Assembly (NCBI RefSeq): GCF_000956475.1
Contig: NZ_JYJB01000008.1
Span: 62,001-126,000, forward strand
DNA from: Microbacterium hydrocarbonoxydans
GTDB taxonomy: Bacteria > Actinomycetota > Actinomycetes > Actinomycetales > Microbacteriaceae
Reading direction: 5' to 3'
DNA: 64,000 nucleotides
The notes beneath the pieces are model-generated. The model was given only the letters and a program-made list of their open reading frames with translations. It was not told the origin of the DNA and made no database searches. Positions 54,234-63,966 of this stretch are shown here, one piece after another. The position numbers and the translations under genes are program-made. The stretch's first letter is position 1. The number at the start of each line of letters is the position of its first letter.

Positions 54234-54274
54234 ACACAGAGGCGCCGCCCCGACCGGGAGCGGCGCCTCTGTGT
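54234..54274. terminator. Strong hairpin between convergent MFS and ureidoglycine aminohydrolase genes
   Basis: A perfect 15-bp stem, ACACAGAGGCGCCGC (54234-54248) and 54260-54274, has an 11-nt loop and sits 13 bp from the aminohydrolase stop. It is likely bidirectional. Confidence 0.7.
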
Positions 54275-54286
54275 CGACAAGAACTG

Positions 54287-55105
54287 TCAGGTGAGCTTTA
54301 TCTGGCGGTTCATGTCCTTGTAGAGCAGGTAGCGGAAGTCCTCGGGTCCGCCGGCGTAGCAGGCCTGCGGGCAGAACGAACGCAGCAGCATGTAGTCGCC
54401 CGCCTCGCACTCGACCCAGTCGTCGTTGAGACGGTAGACGGCCTTGCCCTGCAGCACGAACAGTCCGTGCTCCATGACGTGGGTCTCCGCGAACGGGATG
54501 GATCCGCCCGGCTTGAAGGTGACGATGTTCACCTGCATGTCGTGCGCCATGTCGTTCGAGTCGGCGAAGCGGGTCGTCGCCCAGGCATCCGTGCCCACCA
54601 TGGGGACCGGCTCGATGTCCTTGTCGCTCGTGACGAAGGATGCCGGAGCATCCACGCCCTCGAGCCACTCGTACGCCTTGCGGATCCAGTGGAAGCTCGT
54701 GATCTCGTCGCCCTCGTTGGCGAGCGACCAGGTCGCACCCGGCGCGAGGAAGGCGTATCCGCCCTCCTCCAGCACGTGGGTCTCACCCTCGAGCGTGAGC
54801 GTGAGCCGTCCTGTCGTCACGAACACGACGCCCTCGACGCCGGCCTCGGGTTCCGGCTTCGCGGCGCCTCCGCCCGGTGCGATCTCGACGATCAGCTGCG
54901 AGAACGTCGTCGCCGAGCTCGGGGTCGGGCGCGCGATGATCCACGCGCGGGTGTTCGTGAAGCCGGGGAGGCTGCTGGTGACGATGTCGCGCAGCACGCC
55001 CTTCGGGATGAAGGTGTACGCGAGCTTGACGACCGCGCGGTCGGTGAGCAGGTCGGTCTGCGGGGGCAGGCCTCCGGCCGGGGTGTAGTAGGTGCGGGTG
55101 CTCAT
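54287..55105 (-). CDS. allE: (S)-ureidoglycine aminohydrolase
   Basis: A 272-residue bicupin that hydrolyses ureidoglycine to ureidoglycolate and ammonia. The N-terminal blocks YYTPAGGLPPQTDLLTDRAVVKLAYTFIPKGVLRDIVTSSLPGF and WIIARP are typical. The second cupin carries the Mn-site text VNIVTFKPGGSIPFAETHVMEHGLFVLQGKAVYRLNDDWVECEAGDYMLLRSFCPQACYAGG. SD AGGAGG precedes the ATG, which overlaps the stop of the upstream CitE/HpcH-like gene. It is the third gene of the malic enzyme operon. Confidence 0.93.
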   Translation of the reverse strand: MSTRTYYTPAGGLPPQTDLLTDRAVVKLAYTFIPKGVLRDIVTSSLPGFTNTRAWIIARPTPSSATTFSQLIVEIAPGGGAAKPEPEAGVEGVVFVTTGRLTLTLEGETHVLEEGGYAFLAPGATWSLANEGDEITSFHWIRKAYEWLEGVDAPASFVTSDKDIEPVPMVGTDAWATTRFADSNDMAHDMQVNIVTFKPGGSIPFAETHVMEHGLFVLQGKAVYRLNDDWVECEAGDYMLLRSFCPQACYAGGPEDFRYLLYKDMNRQIKLT

Positions 55106-56367
55106 GCGTTCTCCTCCTTGGATGCTGCGAGCTTGGGGTGCGCGAGCCGGATGAGCTCGCCTCGGGTGGCTCCGGTCGCGGCGAGCGACTCGGATTCGGT
55201 GACGGCGCCGCATTCCAGTCCGCGCACGACGAATCGCGCGAGGGCGCGGGCCGTGGCCGGCTCGTCCATGATGGTCGCGTCGCTGCCGTGCAGGTAGTTG
55301 TCAAGACGTCTGGCCGCGGCGGCGAAACCCTCGCGGTAGAACGCATAGGTCGCGAGGTACCGGGTGGGCAGCTGCGGGGCAGCGAGGTCCCACCCCTGGT
55401 AGTAGCCGCGCTCGAGCGAGCGCCGCACGAGCCGCGCGTGCAGCTGCCACGCCGCCTGCGCGTTCTCGCCGATCGGGATCACATTCGTCGACCCGTCGGA
55501 GAGCCGCACACCGGTCTCGGCGACGGCGACCTGCATGACCTGCTTGGCGAAGTCGGCGGCCGGATGCTCCATCGACTGGTACGCCGCGGCGATCTGCAGC
55601 GACGCGCTGTAGTCGTAGGTGCCGTAGTGCAGAGCCGAGACGCGGCCGTGCGCACGGTGCAGAAGCGCGGCCACCGGCACAGAGCCGTCGGCGGCGACGA
55701 TGAGCTGCGGGGTCTCCATCTGCACCTCGAAGCGCAGCCGCCCGGCATCCAGTCCCAGCCGCTCCTCGAAGATCTCGCACAGAGCGACCATCGCCTCGAC
55801 CTGCTCCACCGTGGTCACTTTGGGCAGGGTCAGGACGAGGCCGTCGGGGAGAGGCCCGAGCGAGGCGAGCGTCGACAGGAAGAGATCGAGGGTGCGGATG
55901 CCGCGGCGCCGGGTCGGCGCCTCGAAGCACTTGAAGCGGATGCCGATGAACGGCGGCGCGACGCCTGCCGCCACCGCCTCCCCCACACGCTGCGCGGCGA
56001 GCACGGCATCCGCGTCCTCCTCGTCATCGGGCCGCGCGCCGTATCCGTCTTCGAAGTCCAGCCGCAGATCCTCGATCGGCTCGGCGGCGAGCTTGGCGTC
56101 GACCAGCGGCGCGAGCTCGCCGGCCAGGTGGCCGAGGCCGACCGCCTGGGCCAGTGCTGCCGTGCCGCCGAACGCGGCGACGGCCTCTGCCGCCTGCGCC
56201 CCGAAGCGCGCGGGCAGCTGCGGATCGTAGCGGTCGGCCGGAACGTACAGCGTGTGCACGGGCTGCCGGGAGCCGTCGTCACCGGGGTACTCGGTGGCGA
56301 GAAGAGCGTCGGTGCCGGAGAGCCGCGCATCGATGCCGGCGACGTCGTCTTCGGTGAGAGCTGCCAT
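55102..56367 (-). CDS. HpcH/HpaI aldolase / CitE-like superfamily protein, function unassigned (DUF6986-like)
   Basis: A 421-residue protein of the PEP-mutase/CitE-like TIM-barrel superfamily. The metal-binding acidic motifs are LRLDFEDGYG (104-110) and FEVQMETP (214-220); GIRFKCFEAPTRRRG and LPKV give substrate-side Arg/Lys, and LHYGTYDYSASL (247-257) replaces the usual GTNDL-like loop. It is longer than CitE or HpcH (250-300) because of an N-terminal extension and a helical C-terminal third. The ATG at 56367 follows AAGGAG by 11 nt; a GTG at 56379 overlapping the malic enzyme stop is an alternative. Co-translated with malic enzyme and ureidoglycine aminohydrolase, it probably acts on glyoxylate, ureidoglycolate or an oxoacid aldol. 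No reaction is known to me. Confidence 0.82.
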   Translation of the reverse strand: MAALTEDDVAGIDARLSGTDALLATEYPGDDGSRQPVHTLYVPADRYDPQLPARFGAQAAEAVAAFGGTAALAQAVGLGHLAGELAPLVDAKLAAEPIEDLRLDFEDGYGARPDDEEDADAVLAAQRVGEAVAAGVAPPFIGIRFKCFEAPTRRRGIRTLDLFLSTLASLGPLPDGLVLTLPKVTTVEQVEAMVALCEIFEERLGLDAGRLRFEVQMETPQLIVAADGSVPVAALLHRAHGRVSALHYGTYDYSASLQIAAAYQSMEHPAADFAKQVMQVAVAETGVRLSDGSTNVIPIGENAQAAWQLHARLVRRSLERGYYQGWDLAAPQLPTRYLATYAFYREGFAAAARRLDNYLHGSDATIMDEPATARALARFVVRGLECGAVTESESLAATGATRGELIRLAHPKLAASKEENA

Positions 56368-56375
56368 GACCGCGG

Positions 56376-57773
56376 TCACTCCTTGATCGCTGCGGCTTCG
56401 ACGACGCGGACGATCGCGTCGGCGACCGCGCCGGCCACCAGCGGGTCGAACACGCTGGGGATGATGAAGCTCGCGTTGAGCTCGTCCTCACCCACACGCG
56501 AGGCGATCGCGTCGGCGGCTGCGACCAGCATAGGCGGCGTGATGTCCGACACGCCCGCGTCGAGAAGACCGCGGAAGAAGCCGGGAAACGCCAGCACGTT
56601 GTTGATCTGATTGGGGAAGTCGCTGCGTCCGGTGGCGACGACTGCCGCGTGTCTCGAGGCGACGATCGGGTCGATCTCGGGAGTCGGGTTCGCCATGGCG
56701 AACACGATCGCGTCGTCGGCCATGGCGGCGATGTCGGCCTCGTCGAGCACGTTGGGCGCGCTGACGCCGATGAACACGTCGGCGCCGACGACCGCGTCCT
56801 TGAGCGATCCCTGGAATCCGCGCGGATTCGTGGTCTCGGCGATCTCGATGCGGTGCGCGTCGGTGTACTCGCCACCGGCGTGGATCGCGCCGTCGCGACC
56901 TGCCGCCACGATGTCATGGGCGCCCTCGGCGAGAAGAAGCTGGATGATCGCGTTGCCTGCAGCGCCGACGCCGGAGACGACGATGCGCACGTCGCCGATC
57001 TTCTTGCCGACCACCTTGAGCGCGTTGCGCAGGGCTGCGAGCGTCACGATCGCGGTGCCGTGCTGGTCGTCGTGGAACACGGGGATGTCGAGCTCCTCGC
57101 GCAGGCGGGCCTCGATCTCGAAGCATCGGGGAGCCGCGATGTCCTCGAGGTTCACGCCGCCGTAGACCGGGGCGATCGCCTTGACGATCTTGATGATCTC
57201 CTCGGTGTCCTTGGTGTCGAGGCAGACGGGCCATGCGTCGACGTTCGCGAACTGCTTGAACAGCGCGGCCTTGCCCTCCATGACCGGCAGCGCCGCCTCA
57301 GGGCCGATGTCACCGAGACCGAGCACCGCGGTGCCGTCGGTGACGACCGCGATCGTGTTCCGCTTGACCGTGAGCTTGCGCGCCTTACTCTTGTCCTCGG
57401 CGATCGCCATGCAGACTCGGGCGACGCCCGGCGTGTACGCACGGGAGAGGTCATCGCGGTTGCGCAGCGGCACGCGCGGGTTGACCTCGAGCTTGCCGCC
57501 CAGGTGCATGAGGAACGTGCGGTCGCTCACCAGACGCACCGTGACGCCGTCGAGCTCGTCGATGGCCGCGCGAACCTGATCGGCGTGCTCTTCACCGGTC
57601 GTGTTGCAGGTCAGGTCGACGACGATGCTCGTCGCGTGCGACTCGACGACATCGAGGGCGGTCACGGCGGCGCCGGCCTCTGCGGCTGCGGCTGCGAGCT
57701 CGCTGGTGACGCTGAACTTCGACGGAGCGTCGATACGCAGGGTGATCGAGTTGCCGGGTCCTGGACCTGCCAT
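56376..57773 (-). CDS. NAD-type malic enzyme with N-terminal ACT-like domain
   Basis: A 465-residue enzyme decarboxylating malate to pyruvate. The first 85 residues form an ACT-like regulatory domain ([36 protein letters not shown]). The catalytic region has Tyr113 in [11 protein letters not shown], the metal-binding [16 protein letters not shown] and the nucleotide motif [16 protein letters not shown]. It is the first gene of an operon with the CitE/HpcH-like protein and ureidoglycine aminohydrolase. It would drain malate made by GlcB to pyruvate for PDH. The promoter TTGCGT-17-GATAAT is followed by an IclR-type site. Confidence 0.93.
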   Translation of the reverse strand: MAGPGPGNSITLRIDAPSKFSVTSELAAAAAEAGAAVTALDVVESHATSIVVDLTCNTTGEEHADQVRAAIDELDGVTVRLVSDRTFLMHLGGKLEVNPRVPLRNRDDLSRAYTPGVARVCMAIAEDKSKARKLTVKRNTIAVVTDGTAVLGLGDIGPEAALPVMEGKAALFKQFANVDAWPVCLDTKDTEEIIKIVKAIAPVYGGVNLEDIAAPRCFEIEARLREELDIPVFHDDQHGTAIVTLAALRNALKVVGKKIGDVRIVVSGVGAAGNAIIQLLLAEGAHDIVAAGRDGAIHAGGEYTDAHRIEIAETTNPRGFQGSLKDAVVGADVFIGVSAPNVLDEADIAAMADDAIVFAMANPTPEIDPIVASRHAAVVATGRSDFPNQINNVLAFPGFFRGLLDAGVSDITPPMLVAAADAIASRVGEDELNASFIIPSVFDPLVAGAVADAIVRVVEAAAIKE

Positions 57774-57846
57774 GTTTTCCTCCTCGTCGAGGTGAGCCGC
57801 CGAGATCGGTGGCGCACGCGATGCACTTCAATGAAGTCTTTCACGA

Positions 57847-57863
57847 TTTTTCGTATCGTGGAC
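57847..57863 (-). promoter_or_regulatory. IclR-type operator at the malic enzyme promoter
   Basis: Read on the minus strand GTCCACGATACGAAAAA. It begins 3 bp after the -10 of the mae promoter and shares CCACGATwCGAAA with the hyi site. Confidence 0.6.
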
Positions 57864-57866
57864 TCT

Positions 57867-57895
57867 ATTATCTACTTTATGGAAAGTTGACGCAA
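57867..57895 (-). promoter_or_regulatory. Promoter of the malic enzyme operon
   Basis: On the minus strand TTGCGT (57895-57890), a 17-nt spacer and GATAAT (57872-57867). Confidence 0.65.
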
Positions 57896-57934
57896 GGGTC
57901 GATACGCTGAAGGTCGAGATTTTCGATACATGGC

Positions 57935-57949
57935 TTTCGCATGGTGAAA
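57935..57949 (+). promoter_or_regulatory. IclR-type operator in front of the regulator gene
   Basis: TTTCGCATGGTGAAA, a near-palindrome with TTTC/GAAA ends; its complement TTTCACCATGCGAAA fits the TTyCAynATnCGAAA motif fully. It lies 24 bp before the iclR-type start and suggests autoregulation. A weaker relative (GATTTTCGATACATGG) precedes it. Confidence 0.6.
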
Positions 57950-57972
57950 TGATGGCGAGCAGGAGGTTCTTA

Positions 57973-58740
57973 ATGGCTGAGAGCAAGACCCCGAAGAGCG
58001 CCGGATCCGGTGTGCAGTCGGTCGAGCGCGTGTTCGAGCTCCTGGAGCTGGTGACGGATGCCGGCGGCGATGTCACGCTGAGCGAGCTGGCGGCATCCAC
58101 CGATCTGCCCCTTCCGACGATCCACCGCCTGCTGCGCACGCTCGTGACGCTCGGATACGCCCGGCAGCTGCCGAACCGGCGCTATGCCCTTGGCCCGCGT
58201 CTGATCCGCATCGGCGAAGGCGCGCAGCGCCAGTTCGGCGCCCTCGCCCGCCCGCAGCTGAAGGGCCTCGTCGACGCGCTCGGCGAGAGCGCGAACATGG
58301 CGGTGCTCGACGGCGACATGGTCGTCTACGTCGCACAGGTGCCTTCGCTGCACTCCATGCGGATGTTCACCGAGGTCGGCCGGCGCGCCCACCTGCACGA
58401 CACGGGCGTCGGCAAGGCGATCCTCGCTCAGCTGCCCGACGAGACCGTGCGCGGCATCGTCTCGCGCGCCGGAATGCCCACGCCGACCGAGCACAGCATC
58501 GGCACGGTCGACGCCCTGCTCGCCGAGCTCGAGGTGATCCGCGAGCGCGGCTATGCGATCGACGATCAGGAGCAGGAGATCGGCGTCCGCTGCTTCTCCA
58601 TGGCTGTTCCGGATGCTCCGACCCCGACAGCCGTGTCGGTCTCGGGTCCGATCTCGCGCGTGGACGAGGCGTTCGGCGCCCGCGCTGTGCCTCTGCTGCG
58701 CCGCGCCGCCGAGGCCATCGTCGGAGATCTCGCCGACTGA
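57973..58740 (+). CDS. IclR family transcriptional regulator (allantoin/glyoxylate regulator candidate)
   Basis: A 255-residue IclR protein. The winged HTH is GVQSVERVFELLELVTDAGGDVTLSELAASTDLPLPTIHRLLRTLVTLGYARQ, and the GAF-like effector domain (about 85-250) contains HLHDTGVGKAILAQLPDETV and DDQEQEIGVRCFSMAVPD. The ATG at 57973 has a perfect SD (AGGAGG, 6-nt spacing). It is divergent from the malic enzyme operon. AllR in Escherichia coli is an IclR protein that responds to glyoxylate and allantoin, so the same effectors are likely here. Its motif seems to recur at four or five promoters in the window. Confidence 0.92.
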   Translation: MAESKTPKSAGSGVQSVERVFELLELVTDAGGDVTLSELAASTDLPLPTIHRLLRTLVTLGYARQLPNRRYALGPRLIRIGEGAQRQFGALARPQLKGLVDALGESANMAVLDGDMVVYVAQVPSLHSMRMFTEVGRRAHLHDTGVGKAILAQLPDETVRGIVSRAGMPTPTEHSIGTVDALLAELEVIRERGYAIDDQEQEIGVRCFSMAVPDAPTPTAVSVSGPISRVDEAFGARAVPLLRRAAEAIVGDLAD

Positions 58741-58758
58741 CGCACCACCCATCGTTGA

Positions 58759-58844
58759 GCGCCCTTCGTCTCGGTCGCCTTCGGCGTCCTCGCTCAATCG
58801 AGACGAAGGGCGCCCTCGCTCAACGTCTAGAGGTTGAGCGAGGG
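58759..58844. terminator. Two consecutive hairpins between convergent iclR-type and aceE genes
   Basis: Stem 1 is GCGCCCTTCGTCTCG (58759-58773) with 58799-58813, perfect 15 bp. Stem 2 is CCCTCGCTCAAC (58813-58824) with 58833-58844, perfect 12 bp with loop GTCTAGAG. Both use the dispersed TGAGCGAG/GAGACGAA words seen at 9256 and 20234. They probably form a two-sided terminator. Confidence 0.65.
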
Positions 58845-58855
58845 AGCCCCGCGTT

Positions 58856-61549
58856 CTACTCGGCGTCCGAGCCGCTCGTGCCGGCGTTCACGTCGAGCAG
58901 ACGGTACTTCTCGGCGGCCTGAGCGGGGAGCGCAGCATCCACCTCTCCGCGCTTGGCGAGCAGCTGCAGCGCACGCACCACGACCGATGGGCCGTCGATC
59001 TTGAAGAAGCGGCGGGCGGCGGCACGGGTGTCCGAGAAGCCGAAGCCGTCGGCGCCGAGGGTCGCCCAGTCGTTGGGAACGAACTGGCGCACCTGATCGG
59101 GCAGGTCCTTCGCGTAGTCGCTGACGGCGACGATCGGTCCGTCGCTGCCGGCCAGCTGCGAGACGAGGAACGGGGTGCGCGATCCTCGACCGAGGAACTC
59201 GTCCTCCTCGGCGGCGATGGCGTCACGACGCAGCTCGGTCCATGAGGTGACCGACCACACGTCGGCCTGCACGCCCCAATCGTCGCGCAGCAGCTGCTGC
59301 GCCTCGAGAGCCCAGGTCACCCCGATGCCCGACGCGAGCAGGTGCGTGCGGGGATTCTCGACGGGCGAGATCCGGTGGATGCCGCCCAGGATTCCGGCCA
59401 CGTCGACGCCCTCGGGCTCCGCGGGCTGCACGATCGGCTCGTTGTAGACCATGAGGTTGTAGATCACGTTCCGGTCCTCAGACGAGGGCCCGTACATCCG
59501 CTCGATGCCGGCGCGCATGATGTGGCCGATCTCGTACCCGTATGCCGGGTCGTAGGTGATCACGGCCGCGTTCGTCGCAGCCAGCAGCGGCGAATGGCCG
59601 TCGGCGTGCTGCAGCCCTTCGCCGGTCAGCGTGGTGCGGCCGGCCGTCGCGGAGATCAGGAACCCTCTGGCCATCTGATCGGCGGCGGCCCACAGCGAGT
59701 CGCCGGTGCGCTGGAACCCGAACATCGAGTAGAAGACGTACACCGGCACGAGCGGCACGCCGTGCGTGGCGTAGGACGTGCCCGCCGCGGTGAACGCGGC
59801 GATCGATCCCGCCTCGTTGATGCCGACGTGCAGGATCTGGCCGCTCGTCGCCTCCTTGTACGACAGCACGATGTCGCGGTCGACCGCGAGGTAGTTCTGC
59901 CCGTTCGGGTTGTAGATCTTCGCGGTCGGGAAGAACGCGTCCATGCCGAAGGTGCGCGCCTCGTCGGGGATGATCGGCACGATCCGCGTGCCGAACTCGG
60001 GATCGCGCATGAGGTCCTTCAGCACGCGCACGAACGCCATGGTCGTGGCGGCCTGCTGCTTTCCGGAGCCGCGAGCGGCGACCTCGTACGCCTTCGCAGA
60101 GGGCAGCGCGATCTCGCCGGACGCGTTCGGCCGCCGCTCGGGCAGGTAGCCACCGAGCGCGCGACGGCGCTCCTGCAGGTATCTGATCTCCTCGGCATCC
60201 GCCCCCGGGTGGTAATACGGCGGCTGATAGGGATCGGCCTCGAGCTGAGCATCCGTGATCGGCACCCGCAGGTGGTCACGGAAGTCCTTGAGGTCCTGCA
60301 GGGTCAGCTTCTTCATCTGGTGCGTCGCGTTGCGCGCCTCGAAGCGCTGGCCGAGGCCGTAGCCCTTGACGGTCTTCACGAGGATCACGGTGGGCCTGCC
60401 GTTGCGTTCCATCGACTTCGCGTAGGCCGCGTACACCTTGCGGTAGTCGTGACCGCCGCGCTTGAGTCCCCAGATCTGGTCGTCCGTCAGCCCGTCGACC
60501 AGCGCACGGGTGCGCGCATCGCGGCCGAAGAAGTTCTCGCGGATGAACCCGCCCGACTCGGCCTTGTAGGTCTGGTAGTCGCCGTCGACGGTCGTGTTCA
60601 TGATGTCGACGAGGGCGCCGTCGGCATCCGCCTCGAGCAGCGAGTCCCACTCCCGCCCCCAGATCACCTTGATGACGTTCCAGCCGGCGCCGCGGAAGAA
60701 GCCCTCGAGCTCCTGGATGATCTTGCCATTGCCGCGGACGGGGCCGTCGAGGCGCTGCAGGTTGCAGTTCACGACGAAGGTGAGGTTGTCGAGGCCGTCG
60801 TTGGCGGCGAGCTGCAGCAGGCCACGCGACTCAGGCTCGTCCATCTCTCCGTCGCCCAGGAACGCCCACACGTGCTGGTCCGAGGTGTCCTTCAGGCCGC
60901 GACCCTCGAGGTAGCGGTTCGACTGCGCCTGGTAGATCGCGTTCATCGGGCCGATGCCCATCGACACGGTCGGGAACTCCCAGAACTCGGGCATCAGGCG
61001 CGGATGCGGATACGACGACAGCGCATGGCCCTCGCGCGACTTCTCCTGGCGGAAGCCGTCGAGGTCCTCCTCGCTGAGGCGCCCCTCCATGAAGGCGCGG
61101 GCGTACATGCCGGGCGAGGCGTGGCCCTGGAAGTAGATCTGGTCGCCGCCGCCCGGGTGGTCCTTGCCGCGGAAGAAGTGGTTGAAGCCGACCTCGTACA
61201 GGGTCGCGGCCCCCGCGTAGGTGGAGATATGCCCGCCCACCCCGATGCCGGGGCGCTGCGCGCGGTGCACCATCACGGCGGCGTTCCAGCGCATCCATGC
61301 GCGGTAGCGCCGCTCCAGCTCCTCGTCACCGGGATACTCCGGCTCGGCCGACGCGGGGATCGTGTTGACGTAGTCGGTCGTCGCGATCGGCTCGGAGCGG
61401 ATGCCGGCGTGGCCGACCAGCGTGCGGACGATGTGCTCGCCGCGGTCGGAACCGCGTTCGGCGATGAGCGCATCGAGGGATTCGAGCCACTCGGCGGTCT
61501 CCTCGGGGTCGAGGTCTGCGGAGGTGGCGGAGGCGCGATTGTCGGTCAC
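58856..61549 (-). CDS. aceE: Pyruvate dehydrogenase E1 component, homodimeric
   Basis: An 897-residue homodimeric E1 that decarboxylates pyruvate with ThDP for the PDH complex (Escherichia coli AceE has 887). Blocks seen are [24 protein letters not shown], the ThDP/Mg motif [12 protein letters not shown] to [38 protein letters not shown], and [21 protein letters not shown] text with Glu in [46 protein letters not shown] start at 61549 follows AAAGGCC. E2 and E3 are not adjacent, which is normal in actinobacteria. It is divergent from an SDR gene with 57 bp between. Confidence 0.97.
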   Translation of the reverse strand: MTDNRASATSADLDPEETAEWLESLDALIAERGSDRGEHIVRTLVGHAGIRSEPIATTDYVNTIPASAEPEYPGDEELERRYRAWMRWNAAVMVHRAQRPGIGVGGHISTYAGAATLYEVGFNHFFRGKDHPGGGDQIYFQGHASPGMYARAFMEGRLSEEDLDGFRQEKSREGHALSSYPHPRLMPEFWEFPTVSMGIGPMNAIYQAQSNRYLEGRGLKDTSDQHVWAFLGDGEMDEPESRGLLQLAANDGLDNLTFVVNCNLQRLDGPVRGNGKIIQELEGFFRGAGWNVIKVIWGREWDSLLEADADGALVDIMNTTVDGDYQTYKAESGGFIRENFFGRDARTRALVDGLTDDQIWGLKRGGHDYRKVYAAYAKSMERNGRPTVILVKTVKGYGLGQRFEARNATHQMKKLTLQDLKDFRDHLRVPITDAQLEADPYQPPYYHPGADAEEIRYLQERRRALGGYLPERRPNASGEIALPSAKAYEVAARGSGKQQAATTMAFVRVLKDLMRDPEFGTRIVPIIPDEARTFGMDAFFPTAKIYNPNGQNYLAVDRDIVLSYKEATSGQILHVGINEAGSIAAFTAAGTSYATHGVPLVPVYVFYSMFGFQRTGDSLWAAADQMARGFLISATAGRTTLTGEGLQHADGHSPLLAATNAAVITYDPAYGYEIGHIMRAGIERMYGPSSEDRNVIYNLMVYNEPIVQPAEPEGVDVAGILGGIHRISPVENPRTHLLASGIGVTWALEAQQLLRDDWGVQADVWSVTSWTELRRDAIAAEEDEFLGRGSRTPFLVSQLAGSDGPIVAVSDYAKDLPDQVRQFVPNDWATLGADGFGFSDTRAAARRFFKIDGPSVVVRALQLLAKRGEVDAALPAQAAEKYRLLDVNAGTSGSDAE

Positions 61550-61606
61550 GGTTCGGCCTTTCTTGTTAGATGGGGGTAGAGGTCAAGAATCTGAGAGGAC
61601 TCGAAG

Positions 61607-62353
61607 ATGAGTGCACGCATCGCCGTCGTGACGGGTGCGGGTTCGGGCATCGGGCGGGCCGTGGCCCGGGAGCTGCTGGATGCCGGCTTCCTGGTCGCCC
61701 TGGCCGGACGCCGCGAAGGCGCCCTGCGCGAGACAGCCGCCGAGCATCCGCACGCCCTCGTGGTCCCCACGGATGTCACCGTCGAAGCCGAGGTCGAGGC
61801 GCTGTTCGCTCGGGTCGTCGCCGAATGGGGCCGCGTCGACGTGCTGTTCAACAACGCCGGGGCGTTCGGCCCCGCAGCATCCGCCGCCGAGATCTCACTC
61901 GCCGACTGGCAGAGCACCCTCGACGTGAACCTCACGGGCGCACTGCTGTGCGCGGGCGCCGCCATGCGCGCGATGATCGCGCAGGAGCCGCAGGGCGGGC
62001 GGATCATCAACAACGGATCGATCTCCGCCCAGGTGCCGCGGCCGCTGTCGGTCGCGTACACGGTGTCGAAGCACGCGATCACCGGGCTCACGAGATCGAT
62101 CGACCTCGACGGCCGCCGGTTCGGCATCTCGGCGGGGCAGATCGACATCGGCAACGCCAGGACGTCGATCATGACCGCGCTCGGAGTGAGCGAAGGCGCC
62201 CTGCAGGCGGACGGCTCTCGGCGGGTGGAGCCGACCTTCGATGTGGCGGATGCCGCGAAGGCCGTGCTGTTCATGGCGCAGCTCCCCGCAGAGGCGAACG
62301 TCGCGAGCATGACGATCGCGGCATCCGGCATGCCTTTCGGCGGCCGCGGCTGA
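61607..62353 (+). CDS. SDR family oxidoreductase
   Basis: A 248-residue classical short-chain dehydrogenase. The cofactor motif is [17 protein letters not shown] is present in [13 protein letters not shown], catalytic Ser is in [12 protein letters not shown], and YxxxK is [15 protein letters not shown]. Its C-terminus ([16 protein letters not shown]) suits an NADP-type oxidoreductase of unknown substrate. It is short of direct context: divergent from aceE and convergent with the second purine permease. Arg14-like basic residues after the Gly motif are absent, so cofactor choice is open. Confidence 0.9.
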   Translation: MSARIAVVTGAGSGIGRAVARELLDAGFLVALAGRREGALRETAAEHPHALVVPTDVTVEAEVEALFARVVAEWGRVDVLFNNAGAFGPAASAAEISLADWQSTLDVNLTGALLCAGAAMRAMIAQEPQGGRIINNGSISAQVPRPLSVAYTVSKHAITGLTRSIDLDGRRFGISAGQIDIGNARTSIMTALGVSEGALQADGSRRVEPTFDVADAAKAVLFMAQLPAEANVASMTIAASGMPFGGRG

Positions 62354-62387
62354 TCGCCTCGACCGCCGAAAGGACGATGCCCATCGG

Positions 62388-63884
62388 TCAGTGCCCCGCG
62401 TTCGAGGGCTCCTCGTCGACGACGGGGATCGGCGCCCCCTTCGCGTCGACGAGCTTTCCTCCGGTGTAGCGGTCGCCCTCGCGGAGAACCCGGATGACGT
62501 CGGTCTTGACGGCGCGCACAGGGCTTGCGGCGAAGACCGAGGGGTTCTCGGGTGTGCCCTGCGAGAAGTGGTTGAACACGAGGTTCAGCAGGATGGCCAT
62601 GATCGCGGCCGAGCTGATCCCCGAGCCGAAGATGACCTGGAACCACGTCGGGAAGTTCATGTAGATGTCGTGGTTGACCTCGGGCAGCACGCCGAAGGAG
62701 AGCGAGGCTGCGACGATGATCAGGTTCATGTTCCCGTCGTACTTGACCTTCGAGAGGGTGCGGATGCCGGAGGCGGTGACCGTGCCGAACAGCACCAGTC
62801 CGGCGCCGCCGAGGACGGCGGTGGGGACGGCGGCGACGATGCGGCCGAGCACGGGAAGCAGACCGAGGACGATGAGGATCACACCGCCCGCGGCCACGGC
62901 GTAGCGGCTCTTGATCTTCGTGACGGCGACGAGTCCGACGTTCTGCGCGAATGCGCTCTGTGTGAACGAGTTGAAGATCGGCGACACGGCGCTCGAGACC
63001 ATGTCGGCGCGGAGTCCTGCGGCGATGCGCTTGCGATCGACCTTCGAGCCGGTGATCTCGGCCACGGCGATGACGTCGGCCGTGGTCTCGGTGAGGATCA
63101 CGAGCACCACGATGGTCATCGAGACGATCGCCGCGAGGTCGAAGGTCGGAACGCCGAACGCGAACGGCGCCGGGAAGGCGAAGATCGGGCCTTCGAAGAC
63201 CTTCGAGAAGTCGGCCTTGCCGATCAGGGCGGCGAAGATCGTGCCGACCACCATGGCGATCAGGATCGACAGGCGGGAGATCGTCGAGTTGCCGAGCTTC
63301 GACAGCAGCATGATCACGAGCAGCGTGAAGCCGGCGATGCCGACGAACACCGGGTCGGCGTAGTTGTCCGCCTGCGGGTTCGCGCCGGTGATCCACCGCG
63401 CGGCGACAGGAACGAGCGAGAGCCCGATCATCGTGATCACGGTGCCCGTGACGACCGGCGGGAAGAACCGCACGATCTGGGCGAAGAACGGAGCGATCAC
63501 GAGACCGATCAGCGAGGCGACGATGACGGCGCCGAACACGGCGGGCAGCCCGCTGCCCTGGTTGACGATCGCGAGCATGGTCGCGACGCCGGCGAAGGAG
63601 ACGCCCTGCACGAGAGGCAGCTGCGATCCGAAGAAGGGGACGCCGAGGGTCTGCAGCAGCGTCGCGAGTCCGCCCATGAAGAGGCAGGCGGCCACGAGCA
63701 CGCCGACCTCGGTCGGAGTGAGTCCGGCGGCCGCGCCGATGATCAGGGGCGGCGCGATGATGCCGCCGTACATGGTCAGGACGTGCTGCAGTCCGAACGT
63801 GAAGGCGGTGCCGATGCCGAGCTTCTCGTCTTCGGGGCGCGTGGATTCTGTTCTGGTCTTGGTGGAGTTGCGTACAGCGAACAT
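62388..63884 (-). CDS. NCS2 family purine (xanthine/uric acid) permease, copy 2
   Basis: A 498-residue paralogue of the permease at 38238. It shares long blocks with it, including GLQHVLTMYGGIIAPPLIIG, FFGSQLPLVQGVSFAGVATM and the QNVGLVAVTKIKSRYAV loop, while the termini differ (ending PVVDEEPSNAGH). ATG 63884 has SD AAGGAGG 8 nt upstream. It probably imports xanthine or urate for the same catabolic route. As it lies at the cluster's right end, uricase and later ureide genes may follow beyond the window; this is a guess. Confidence 0.92.
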   Translation of the reverse strand: MFAVRNSTKTRTESTRPEDEKLGIGTAFTFGLQHVLTMYGGIIAPPLIIGAAAGLTPTEVGVLVAACLFMGGLATLLQTLGVPFFGSQLPLVQGVSFAGVATMLAIVNQGSGLPAVFGAVIVASLIGLVIAPFFAQIVRFFPPVVTGTVITMIGLSLVPVAARWITGANPQADNYADPVFVGIAGFTLLVIMLLSKLGNSTISRLSILIAMVVGTIFAALIGKADFSKVFEGPIFAFPAPFAFGVPTFDLAAIVSMTIVVLVILTETTADVIAVAEITGSKVDRKRIAAGLRADMVSSAVSPIFNSFTQSAFAQNVGLVAVTKIKSRYAVAAGGVILIVLGLLPVLGRIVAAVPTAVLGGAGLVLFGTVTASGIRTLSKVKYDGNMNLIIVAASLSFGVLPEVNHDIYMNFPTWFQVIFGSGISSAAIMAILLNLVFNHFSQGTPENPSVFAASPVRAVKTDVIRVLREGDRYTGGKLVDAKGAPIPVVDEEPSNAGH

Positions 63885-63943
63885 CTGGTGGACCTCCTTG
63901 TCCGTGACCCGCTCGGGGTGGGCGCGATGGCATGACGAATAGC

Positions 63944-63966
63944 GGTCGCCTCGCATCGAGGCGACC
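63944..63966. terminator. Hairpin upstream of the second NCS2 permease gene
   Basis: A perfect 10-bp stem, GGTCGCCTCG (63944-63953) and CGAGGCGACC (63957-63966), has a 3-nt CAT loop. It lies 60 bp before the permease start. It may end a gene beyond the right edge or form part of the permease leader; the window ends too soon to tell. Confidence 0.45.

Noticed and set aside
62391..63935. A 514-codon plus-strand frame rich in Asp, Glu, His and Arg opposite the second NCS2 permease
   Set aside because: This is the mirror of a hydrophobic membrane protein gene; antisense of transmembrane codons gives charged residues.
63944..63966. Riboswitch (e.g. xanthine or guanine type) before the second NCS2 gene
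   Set aside because: Only a single 10-bp hairpin is visible; no conserved purine-riboswitch core or three-way junction could be found in the 116 bases available.
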